Below the pieces are notes generated by a model. That model did not search any database, was not told the DNA's origin, and saw only the letters and a list, made by a program, of their open reading frames with translations. Positions 44,301-53,128 of a stretch of 64,000 bases of DNA are shown piece by piece (within the stretch, counting starts at the first letter, position 1; the number at the start of each line of letters is the position of its first letter). Source of the DNA: Amoebophrya sp. A120 (taxonomy: Eukaryota; Sar; Dinophyceae; Syndiniales; Amoebophryaceae); assembly GCA_905178155.1 (NCBI GenBank), contig CAJINV010000015.1, positions 973,907 to 1,037,906 of the forward strand, in the 5' to 3' direction. The translations under genes and the position numbers were made by a program.

Positions 44301-47300
44301 ATTTAAGAGTCATGCCAGACAAGCATGACGAACATGCACTCTTCCAGACTCAGACATATTTGCATTTGATACTTAGTACTCCGCCGCGAGGATGAAGATG
44401 ATCTATCAAATGCAAAAGTGTCTGGGTGTGCAATGTTGCCGGGTTTGTCGTGCAAATTTTGCATGGCCCAGGATGTCTGTAATGCACGACCTAGCATCAC
44501 AGATTTTTAGAGGGCTTCCTGATGGCTACTCCGCATGACAAATGCCCTGCAAGCGTTGCACAAACTAGATTCCTGCTCTTGCTGGTTATGCAATACAGGT
44601 TTTTTTAGAGTCCAAAGTTAGCATCACAAGTTCCAACCTTCCAGACCCAGACATTTTTATATTTGATATGATCCCAACTCCAGCAAACTGGCGTCTGACG
44701 GAAGCGGTTGCGGATTCTCCTGGAGCGGGAGCAGAATCGCGTCCTCGATTGTGTTCCCCAGCTGACATATCGAATGCAAACATGTCTGGGTCTGGATGAG
44801 TGCAGAAGTTTGTCATGCATCTTTTGGATCACGCAAAGAAATGGTCTGGTCTCTAATGCACGCAAAAGCATTACAGGTTTTATTGCGCAGGCCTCTTGAT
44901 CCCTAATCCACATGAGAAAATCCCTAGTTGCGCAGCAAGAAATGGCCAGCTTTTGGCGTTCACCAAATACAAATTTTTGCCTATTCCAGAAGCCGCGTCA
45001 CAGTTTCTTGGAACCTTCCAGACCCAGAGATATTTGCATTTGATATGACAGTCGACTTTGCCATCGTCGTCCACGTCCGTTTCCTCGCACTCAATTACTT
45101 GAAACGGTTTCAGTGTTTTGCACCCTTCTTCCAACGGGGATGAGACCAAAGAGTCGAACGCCGACAAGTCGGCCTGTTGCGGATTCGCGCCCCCACCAAC
45201 GCCCATGGCTGTGACAATCTGGTAATCGTCGCTGTGCACGGAATATTCTGTGCAAAAGTATCGCACTCGTATAAATGCAAGTCTTGCATTGCAAATATTT
45301 TTCTTAACGTAAATCAGCATTACAAATTTTATTTCTCATGCTGAGGAAATTTGTAATGCATTTATACGAATGCGATGCTTTTGCAGTTCATACGGAAACG
45401 CACGCTTTTCCTCCCGCGCTATTTACCACGACACGACAGTTATGGAAGCGTCAGGATCGAAATCGTCAAAGTTGAAATAATCTGTGATGCAGAAAAGCGA
45501 TACAAGCTGGAGCCCAGTTTGCAAGTGGCGCATGACAAATTTTGGGAGCATGGAATTGGAAATCGAATTTGTCATGCTGTTTGCGCAGAGAAGACTGCTT
45601 TTGTCATGCTATCTTAGCAGCTCTACCTCACACCCCAACAAACAGGCTGATGATCGGCCTCAGTTGCCTGCTCTGCAAGACAGGCCCTTTGCGTCTAGCA
45701 TTTTATGCGTCACAAACTATTTCAACTTTGACGATTTCAATCCTGACACTTCCATAACAATCGAACTGCGCGTACATCGTGCCGTCCGGGTCTCGCAGCC
45801 ACTTATGGGGTTTTCAAACGTTACGCTCTCAACTGTTTTTACACGATTTTTTACGCAGCATTCTTGCCATTCATATCTTTATCTCCACGATCTTCAAGCT
45901 GCTTCGCGTAACAAGTTTTTATCGACGCGCCAAATAGAATCAAAATCTACTGCGCCAAGAAACCTGTAGTGGTATATGCATTTAAAGCGCAAGCTCCCTC
46001 CGTTTCGTTCGCTTTGTCTGTTCTTGCAGCACAAATTATTCATGTAACAGCTTTGAGAGTTGTCCCGTACCACTGCCGAAAGTCGTCGCTGCTGCTGCTG
46101 CTGCTGCAGCAGTGATGTTGGTTGGAAGCCCGAAAACGGCCGAAAATTGGCGCACCACACTAAACGGCTCGCAACAAGCTTAGAATGCGACACCCTTGAA
46201 AGGCGATGGGAAACACTAACACAGAGAGAAAGTGGTGGGCGGGACCATGTCCGCAGCCGACGCCCTAAAATGGGCCGGGCCTGCAAATCCCGGAAGACGG
46301 TCCGATATGATGCTGAAAGCCGGAAAGTAAAACAGCCTGAAAGCGGGCCACGATTATGATGCTGGGGGCGGATACGTGGAGAGGACGTCAATTGATACAC
46401 TCAGCCACCCCAACAACAGGTCAAGGCGAAACTGAAAGACGGCATCCTGAAACGGGCACAGACCCTGAAAGATTGTCGACATGAAGTCGGAACTTGGCAA
46501 TCTGAAGTGGGCGGAAACTTTACACCCTGAGACGGGCGCCAAAGATGTGCTGCAACAGGCAGTCTGAAAGAAAATTGCAACTCACCGCACAGCGCGGCTG
46601 TTCAATAAAATAGGACCCTTTGACCAATACCGGCCTTCCTACGACTGTGAAGCATCGCCGGCCACTGAAGTGCCAGTAGATGCAGATGCGGAAAAAAACG
46701 CGCTAGGGTGCGCAAAAATGATTGATGGCGTCTGTTCATGTCGCAGGACATGCTTGTTGGTTGCAGACCAGACTGCAGCTCTTGTAGAGGGCATGTGTGT
46801 TGGTAACAGCTTTGAGAGTCCTCCCGTACCACTGCCGAAACGAAGATCGCGGAGGTGGCGCTACTAATATCCTGTGCAAAAGCATCGTTGCTTGTTGTGC
46901 TTACTAATTGCAGTCATATCCATGACAAGTCTGCTTCTCAAGCAATATTAAAATGAGCACGACGTCGAACTCAGTTTGTAATGCTGAGCGACTTTGATGT
47001 AATGTAATTTCTTTCGCCGGCGATAAGCGCACAGGCAGAGCTGGAAAGCAACTTCCTGCCGTTGCGCGATATAAGGGGGGCTTCAGTTTCTATTTATATT
47101 AATGCGAAACCGAAAGCGATTTCTACTAAAATGCTTTCCACAGCATCTGTGGCGTACCGCCGCGGAGCGGCTTCGCGAAGGGCCGTGATGAATGCAGAAA
47201 GAAATAACCAAACCACCACCATACCGTGGGGGGAGCAGAAGCGCGGGCCGCCTTTTCCCTGCGCTGAGTAATGGGGGGGAGGGGGGGGATGCCGATGCAT

Positions 47301-50300
47301 GCATGGTTTTTGGGGGCATTACCTGGGTAATGGTCCGACTTTTGTTGGACAAGATCTAACAGCTTTGACAGTGTAACGTTTGAGAGTCCTCCCGTACCAC
47401 TGCCGAAAGTCGTCGAACAGATTTCCCGTGCACTCTTTCTCTCCCTTCAACGCGAATGCGGTATCATACAGAAAAAAGCAAGCAGGGCATAAGCATATCC
47501 TGATATTTGCAACGCAAAAAATAACTTGTACTTAACACAAAAATCTGTCATGGGCAAGCTCGTCATCGCATGCTGTTCAAGGCACGCAAGAGCGTTCTTT
47601 TTTGTGTGTTTCATCGACAACTTTCTTCGCGGATGGCGATAGCCTGTCCTCCCTCGCCCGTTCGCACGCGAATGCGCACGCTGCCGCTGGCTGGAGGGCC
47701 GACGGCGCCAACACACGACGATAAAGTCAGCCTCTGCGTCCAAGAGGTTGATTTTATGGCCGCGAAATTTCGCGACGATACAATCGACCTGTGCTTCCAG
47801 CAGGGAACAGGAATTCAGGTCTGGAGCCTGAATTCTCGTTACAGTCATGAAAAAGGACCCAAAGCTATTAGTGTACTACTAAGAGAGGAAACATAGTGCA
47901 TAAATAGCTTCTTTTTGGAGACTGCGCTTGGCGCTTGGCGCTTGGCGCTTGGCGCTTGGCGCTTGGCGCTTGGCGCTTGGCGCTTGGCGCTTGGCGCTTG
48001 GCGCTTGGCGCTTGGCGCTTGTCGCGATTCCAGTTGCATCCCCGGTGGTCCTTTACATCATTAGGCTACTATCGCGATGCGCTTCTCCACTGCCCTTGTA
48101 AGTCTTCAGCTTCATCTTCGTTGCTGCTTCCTTTTAAGAAGTAGCCTTCTGACCAACTAGTTTTATTCTGTTGATCTGCTGTCCCTTTTGCATGACCAAG
48201 AGCCCAGCTTGCTCTACCTCCCAATGTATTATGTGGAGTCACTTCCTTTTTTGTGTGTTTCATCTACAACTTTCTTTTGCCTTTTAAAATATCATGCCCT
48301 GCCTGTCTTTTTCTGTGGGATATCCGGCAGCGCAAATCGGATTGCCAATATTTTCGTCGAACAGCAGCTGTCCCGACCAACGGCAGAAATTGTCTCCAGC
48401 GGTACTGTTCCACTGCCACAGGCAACTGACAGGATTATCAGTGTGGCTTAAGGCGTCCAACTGGCAGGTGTCCTTCGTTGTCTGATTGTTACAGTTATGC
48501 ACTGCAAAAGTATCGTACTCGTATAAATGCATTACAAATTCCCTCAGCATAAAAGATGGAATTTGTAATACGGATTTAGATTAGGAGGGAAATTTGTAAT
48601 GCATGATCGCGATTACTCCGAGTACGATACTTTTGCACAGGATAGCAGTACGCTCTCATGAAGGAGAAGGACGCCGGGTCGGCTATTGCGAGGAAAAATC
48701 CCCCCTCCCCATACCAAAACGGGACACTTCTGAAAATTTGCGATGCTGATTAGAGACCGCAAATCGTCTCTGTATTGCAAGAAGGCAAATCCAAAAACCC
48801 CGCCGCGTTCTGCAGGCAGTTTGTAGTGCTGTATTGCCTACGGAGGGTATGCCTGCCTTGCTAGGCGCCTACACCAAAACGCCCCTCCTCCGGCTTTGTA
48901 TCTGCCCCTCAGTCTTCTACTGCAAGACAAAGCCGATTTGTGTACACAAATCCCGCATCACAGATTTCCATTTCGATATGGGGAGGGAGGATTTTTCCTT
49001 TGATATCGGCGCCAGCTCCTTCACCTTTGGCCGGTGCACTTCCACCCACGAGACCATCGTAGTCGCTGGGCCTTCCCGGCATGCAATGGTACTCGTACCC
49101 GCCAATCCAATTGCCTTGTTCGTCTTGCTTCACCTCGTTGTACTCCCAATGCCAGGTGCAGTCGTGGTCCGTGTTCTTGCCGCAAGTTTCTTCGGTGTCG
49201 TTTTCCGCGCAAATCTCCGTCACCCGGCCTTCGTTCACAACACACTTCTTCATCTCCCCGGGCTTGTCACTCTTGAAAATGCACCCGTCAATCTTGTTGC
49301 ATGTAGCCGCGTCCCCGCCTCCTGCTTCACACGGGTCCGTCGTCGCGCCCCCACCAACGCCCCCGAAGGCTACCACGATTCCGTACTTCTCGGGCGGAGC
49401 GTGGCGGGACTCGCACTTACCCGAGGCACCACCTTTGCTGGTACAATCGAACTGCCTGTACATCCAGGGATCGATTCGCAACCACTGCGCCGCCTCCTCG
49501 AGCGCATTTTCCGTGCACTTTTTTGTGAACCCTGCTGCGAGCTCGCAAAGCCGATCTCCCAGCTTTTTGTCGAACAGCAGCTGTCCCGACCAAGTGCAAT
49601 AGTTTTCTTTTCCACCCACACTGCCGTCCCACATCATGACGCAACTGGCACCAGCGCTAGGGCCCGCCGCATGCACTGCACTCTGACCTTGAGGCAGGGT
49701 CAAGGTGCACGTTTTTTGCCCCTGCTTTTCACAGTACTCTTGTTCCATGGAAGTCTGGTCGGGGGGCGAGACCTCCCCTCCGCGCAAGCCGTATAGAGGG
49801 ATCCACTTCGGTAACCGCGACATGCAACTGATTTCGGTCGAGTCTTTGTCCGCGAGGTTGCCGGTAAAATTCGGATCTGCAGGGTACGCGCGGCAAGATA
49901 ACCCATCCAGAGCATCCATGCAGGCCTGTTCTCCAATCTGGCCTATTGTGAGGAAAAATTCCCCCGCCCCAAATCAAAACGAGCAATCGCATGCTGGATC
50001 TGCGTAACGCATAAATCACACTTATCTTGCGGGAGGGAACTGCAGGCCCATGCCAAGCCTGAGTAGAAGGGTTTCGGTCTAGGCGCTTTGCATGAAAAAC
50101 GTCCGCGCTGTATTAGGCCCAGCAGCACCATAGCAAACCGCTCGCATAATGTTGCGGCGGAACCTCCTGTGGCGTTGCCTTCTTGCAAGAACGACGTGGT
50201 CTGTGGTCACAAATCAGCAACACAAATTTTCGGAAACGTGCCTCCTTGTCAATATGACGAGGGGGGATTTTTCCTCACAATATGGCCGGTCTGCTTCGTG

Positions 50301-52418
50301 CCGTTCGTGCCGAATTTCGCGCATTCAAATTGCGCGTCTGCCACTTCGTTTGTTTCGAAGCATTTTTCGACGTAAACTGCCGGATATACACCCCACCAGG
50401 ACGGCCACTTGTATTCGCCCCACGCGTATCCTAAGTAAATAATTTCCCGTACACGTACAAATGCGGAGGTCTCTGCATGACAAATTTGGGCTTCCGATCC
50501 GCTTCGATCCTAGTTTAGCATGACAAGTGTGCTGGCAGCGCTCCAAATTGGTGAAATTTGTGAAGATGCATCTTGTACATGTACGAGTGGAAATTCGTAT
50601 TGCATAACGCGCATTTCGGGGTCATGGCCGTGTTCGGGAGAATGATTTTGGTGCACTTCGCCTCCTCCTCGATCGTGCTGCAGTCAGGCGAGCTGCCCTC
50701 TATCGTAAGGAAACATCCCCCCTCTCCATATCAAAACACAGAAAGCTTCTGATGCTGGACTTCCGTACGCAAATCGGATCTCTCTTGCAGTAGAGGAATG
50801 CGAGCATATGCCGCGCCTGAGTGCAGAGCTTCTGACGTGGGCGCCCAGCATCGCAAATGTCTAAACAGTAGCCCAAGCAGCATCACAAACCGTCCGCGTA
50901 AGTAATGCGGCGGAGACTGTAGAGTTGCATTCTTGCAAGACAAAAAGATTTTTGTGGTCACAAATGAGCCAAAAATTTTCTGAGGGGTACCTTTTTGATA
51001 TGGGGAGGGGGATTTTTCCTTACGATACTGCCCCCTGCTCCCGAGCCGGGTGGAACAATGACGGGACCTCGGGTTTGGACGTACGGCTCCTCCTCGGGCA
51101 GCCGGGCTTGGCAAAGCACCACATCCGATTCCTCGACGGAGGTTTTGGCTGAATCTTCCAAGTACGCTTGGCAATCGTCTTCCACACGCGTTTCTGTGCA
51201 TTGCTCCACCGCCTTTTGTCCCATACCTCCACCCAGTTTCGGGCACGCCTCGGCAGCGTTTTCCAACGCCGTCACCTCGAAGCACTCCGGCTGCATTTGA
51301 GTAGTAGAAAAGACCCATCCAAACTTCGGCTTTTTGCCTTTTCCGTCCCACTGGCACATCCGGTTCAGATGTTGGTCTGTGATCGCGTGGCAGCGTTTTT
51401 CCGCATCCGCCACGTCCTCCCCGTCCTTCACGATCACGCTGTCGCACGCCGTGGGCTGCTTCCACTCGCATTTTCCGTTGGACCACTGACAGACGCCTTT
51501 CACGCGCTGCTCTATGGAGTTCTCAAACGTTACATTCCCAACTGTTACATGAATTTGCAGTGCAGAGCAGCAAAAGTGGAAGGGAGGGTCTTGCAACTCT
51601 AGCATCACAAATTTTGCACAGATTTCCATGCTGTTCCGTCCTTCGCGAATTTGTCATGCGCAGCCGCTTGGTCGTGTGGTTCTGGTTGCTTATGGCAATT
51701 TTGCATGACAAATCATGTAACAGTTGAAAATGTAACGTTTGAGAACGCCATATGCTCCGTGTGGTCGTTGCATGGCTTTTCTTCCACGATTGCCTCGCAA
51801 GTTTTGTCGAGGTCAATATCAAATGCAAATATGTCTGGGTCTGGAAGAATGCAAGTTTGTCATGCTTGTCTCACATGACTCTTAAATTTGTCATGCACAT
51901 TACCCAAGACCCCCATTTTTCTGTCATGCAGAAACGCAGTTTGTCATGCAGAGTAGGCAACACCAAGAAGCTCAGAAACTTGTCAACATGCTGAGCCAGC
52001 ACTTGTAGCCTCCTCATGATACGCCGCACAGCATTACAAGTTTCCAGACCCAGACATTTTTACAGTTGATAGTCAATGAAGATGTGCATTTTGCTCTTTC
52101 CGCCAGCGCGCAAATTCTTCTTCTCCTCGTGCTCCACCAGCACACGGTGAGTTTCCTGTGCCGCGATCTTCTTGGAGGTTTTCTTCTTCTTCGTGCGCTG
52201 GGAGGTTGTCTTCGCGGAGGTGCCGACGCGCGCGGTGCTGTGCTGGCCCTTCGTGGTCACCAGCGCAGCGTCCACCGACGTCCCGATGGCCAGCAGGTGC
52301 ACAACGGTGGCCCCCGCCGCGAGAGAAGAAGCCGCTCCACCGAGGACTGCGCGCTTCTTGTTGCAGTTGTTGCCACCATGGGGGGTGGACTTGGATTCGT
52401 TTTCGTTGTAGCTCGCCA
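35356..52418 (-). CDS. Gene X copy 2: large cysteine-rich modular secreted or membrane protein
   Basis: Paralogue of the gene at 21122-30382, same strand. Start MASYNENESKSTPHGG at 52418, hydrophobic segment at residues 25-52, same KTESSGGFLGCC end at 35356. I read 27 exons: 52418-52072, 51816-51753, 51512-51028, 50700-50607, 50426-50283, 49943-49006, 48683-48645, 48495-48323, 47461-47397, 45803-45757, 45440-45393, 45243-45046, 44767-44669, 44403-44372, 44110-43941, 43601-43525, 43200-42790, 42600-42396, 42067-41876, 41639-41526, 37571-37432, 37292-37200, 36920-36867, 36716-36679, 36370-36300, 35973-35737, 35400-35356. Roughly 1,490 codons. Exons 2-6 encode modules missing from copy 1 (GVCQWSNGKCEWKQPTAC; MCQWDGKGKKPKFGW; CVMMWDG...CTWSGQLLFDKK; CTWHWEYNE). 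DVDDDGKVD repeats the calcium-loop motif. 26 introns occupy about three quarters of the gene. Confidence 0.78.
35401..35736. mobile_element. Introner, family E, gene X copy 2 only
   Basis: TATCGCGAGCAGAAATCCCC to TGATTTTTCATTCTGATA; flanks TCCTG/TCCTC. Copy 1 is uninterrupted near 21160. Excision restores EEEKTESSGG. Confidence 0.9.
35974..36299. mobile_element. Introner, family E, gene X copy 2 only
   Basis: TATCAAAAGGAAAAATCCCC to GGATCTTTCCTCATGATA; direct repeat TCATG. Copy 1 reads CCTTCATGCGGTCC uninterrupted (near 21420). Confidence 0.93.
36371..36678. mobile_element. Introner, family F, gene X copy 2
   Basis: Orthologous to 21492-21799; repeat CTTTG. The first base has changed to C (CATGGAAGTG). 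Confidence 0.9.
36717..36866. mobile_element. Introner, family B, at the site of a family G element in copy 1
   Basis: TATGAACTGCAAACGTATCG to ACTTTTGCACAGCATA; direct repeat CCACG on both sides, the same five bases that precede the family G element at 21838. Confidence 0.93.
36921..37199. mobile_element. Introner, family C, gene X copy 2
   Basis: TATCAAATACAAGTATGTCT to ATTTTTGCATCTGATA; repeat GACAT. Shared with 22305-22557. Confidence 0.92.
37293..37431. mobile_element. Introner, family B, gene X copy 2
   Basis: Shared with 22965-23125; repeat AGCGG. Confidence 0.9.
37572..41525. mobile_element. Giant palindromic introner-like element, family H (3,954 bp)
   Basis: Ends TATGAAGGTACGTCCGTCAG and its complement ending CGTACCTTCATA. 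Flanked by a perfect 8-bp direct repeat GCCAGTTC, absent as a pair in copy 1. The arms (about 37572-38450 and 40700-41525) are long inverted copies of each other; the middle is a head-to-head satellite array. Removing element plus one repeat joins DEELA to EVGRLDG in frame. No transposase ORF recognised. Confidence 0.88.
38450..40720. repeat. Inverted satellite array inside the giant element
   Basis: Dozens of degenerate units built on CATGCCCTGGCCACCAGGGC plus GAGATTTTC. The left half (to about 39190) reads GAGATTTTCCC; the right half (from about 39540) mostly reads GGGAAAATCTC. A non-repeated GC-rich centre lies at about 39200-39530. Many units are themselves hairpins. Confidence 0.88.
41640..41875. 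mobile_element. Introner, family A, gene X copy 2
   Basis: Shared with 23375-23626; repeat TGCAC. Confidence 0.92.
42068..42395. mobile_element. Introner, family A variant, gene X copy 2
   Basis: Shared with 24146-24431; flanks GACAG/AACAG. Confidence 0.85.
42601..42789. mobile_element. Introner, family B, gene X copy 2
   Basis: Shared with 24643-24791; repeat GACAT. About 40 bp longer through small internal insertions. Confidence 0.92.
43201..43524. mobile_element. Introner, family E, gene X copy 2
   Basis: Shared with 25182-25508; repeat CGGGT. Confidence 0.93.
43602..43940. mobile_element. Introner, family A, gene X copy 2 only
   Basis: TATGGCGTTCTCAACTG to TTTGAGAGTCCCATA; direct repeat CCTCG. 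Copy 1 reads GACCATCGGGATGG uninterrupted (near 25577). Holds about 80 bp of unrelated internal sequence. Confidence 0.92.
44111..44371. mobile_element. Introner, family C, gene X copy 2 only
   Basis: Starts TATGGATTGAAAAAGTAG, ends ATATTTGCATTTGATA; flanks TTTAG/CTTAG. Copy 1 reads GGTTTTAGTACTCC uninterrupted (near 25900). Confidence 0.9.
44404..44668. mobile_element. Introner, family C, gene X copy 2 only
   Basis: TATCAAATGCAAAAGTGTCT to TTTTTATATTTGATA; repeat TGATC. Copy 1 reads AGATGATCCCAAC uninterrupted (near 25927). The exon between this and the previous element is about 32 bp. Confidence 0.93.
44768..45045. mobile_element. Introner, family C, gene X copy 2 only
   Basis: TATCGAATGCAAACATGTCT to GATATTTGCATTTGATA; repeat TGACA. 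Copy 1 reads CAGCTGACAGTCG uninterrupted (near 26022). Confidence 0.93.
45244..45392. mobile_element. Introner, family B, gene X copy 2 only
   Basis: TATTCTGTGCAAAAGTATCG to GCTTTTGCAGTTCATA; repeat CGGAA. Copy 1 reads GCACGGAAACGC uninterrupted (near 26219). Confidence 0.93.
45441..45756. mobile_element. Introner, family F, gene X copy 2 only
   Basis: TATGGAAGCGTCAGGATCG to CAATCCTGACACTTCCATA; flanks ACAGT/ACAAT. Copy 1 reads CACGACAATCGAAC uninterrupted (near 26265). Confidence 0.92.
45804..47396. mobile_element. Introner, family A, expanded to about 1.6 kb with repeated ends
   Basis: Left end TATGGGGTTTTCAAACG with repeat CCACT matches 26310. A right end with CCACTGCCGAAA follows three times (46069, about 46829, 47396). 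Between them lie about 750 bp and 500 bp of foreign sequence, including a CTG run near 46086 and a half family B element near 46868. The third copy leads into the complete next exon. Confidence 0.78.
47462..48322. mobile_element. Introner, family K, expanded to 861 bp
   Basis: Same ends as 26654-26871, but about 640 bp inserted in the middle, bounded by a duplicated TTTTTTGTGTGTTTCATC stretch (about 47599 and 48249). Confidence 0.85.
47926..48020. repeat. 7-bp tandem repeat inside an introner
   Basis: About 13 head-to-tail copies of GCGCTTG. Confidence 0.92.
48496..48644. mobile_element. Introner, family B, gene X copy 2
   Basis: TATGCACTGCAAAAGTATCG to ACTTTTGCACAGGATA; flanks ACAGT/GCAGT. 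Copy 1 has a family J element within a few bases of this site. Confidence 0.9.
48684..49005. mobile_element. Introner, family E, gene X copy 2
   Basis: TATTGCGAGGAAAAATCCCC to GGATTTTTCCTTTGATA; repeat TCGGC. Copy 1 has lost the neighbouring exons. Confidence 0.9.
49944..50282. mobile_element. Introner, family E, gene X copy 2
   Basis: TATTGTGAGGAAAAATTCCC to TTTTTCCTCACAATA; repeat TGGCC. Confidence 0.92.
50427..50606. mobile_element. Introner, family G, gene X copy 2
   Basis: TATCCTAAGTAAATAATTTC to GGAAATTCGTATTGCATA with inner TACACGTACA/TGTACATGTA arms; repeat ACGCG. Confidence 0.9.
50701..51027. mobile_element. Introner, family E, gene X copy 2
   Basis: TATCGTAAGGAAACATCCCC to GGATTTTTCCTTACGATA. 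Flanks CTGCCCTC and CTGCCCCC suggest an 8-bp duplication with one change. Excision gives GAGGSSPDC. Confidence 0.88.
51513..51752. mobile_element. Introner, family A, gene X copy 2
   Basis: TATGGAGTTCTCAAACGTTA to ACGTTTGAGAACGCCATA; repeat TGCTC. Confidence 0.93.
51817..52071. mobile_element. Introner, family C, gene X copy 2
   Basis: TATCAAATGCAAATATGTCT to ATTTTTACAGTTGATA; repeat GTCAA. Confidence 0.93.
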
Positions 52419-53128
52419 TGGTTTTCTTCTCGTCTACTTGGCGCAATAAACTTGAGTAGTTTATTATTCCGGGTGGTTTAATTTCGTTGCAAAACACCGA
52501 TTTGAGCAAGCCTCTCAGGGTATGAAAGGTTGTTGTTAAGAGAAACAAGTTTTGAAAATTAGTTCGAGCTAATTTCAGTGAAAGGAAAACGTAGAAAGAA
52601 CTTCGTCTCGAAAGTGGTGGTTCCGAAACACGTGTTTTCCTGTCATTTAGGTTTAGAAAACATTTTAGTGGAACAAGATAGAAGACAACGATTTTCGGAA
52701 TCAATCACGGAATTCGAGTACAAACGAAAAGCACAACGAAAAGCAAAAAGAGAAGCACCGAACAAAAACTTTACCGTCTTCATGTTTCTTGCTGTACAAC
52801 CTGCAGTACGACGACTATTCTAGTACGTTTTCCGGACGAGGCAAAGAACGAACTACGATACAACTGGAGGACGAAAACGCGGTCGGACGCAAAGGACTTA
52901 ATATTCCTGAACGAAAGTAAACCGAGTCACAACTTCATCTAGGTAGACATGAAGTGGAAGTGCAAGCCAAGTGCTGCAATTATCGCGTACTTAAATCATC
53001 TACCGATATTACGCGCCGTGCACAACTGACGGACACGAAAGTAAGCCGCGTGTAAGTTCTACGTACGTATACCGATGCGTTTGCTTTTCTGCAGCCACTT
53101 CCTATACCTATCTACGACTTGTTTTTCT
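52419..53128. other. Intergenic region upstream of gene X copy 2
   Basis: Counterpart of 30383-31107. Similarity continues well upstream of the start, so regulatory sequence was duplicated with the gene. No ORF supported. Confidence 0.5.

Noticed and set aside
47926-48020. GCGCTTG repeat as a coding ALGAWRL repeat protein
   Set aside because: A 7-bp repeat is open in several frames by construction; it lies within an expanded introner.
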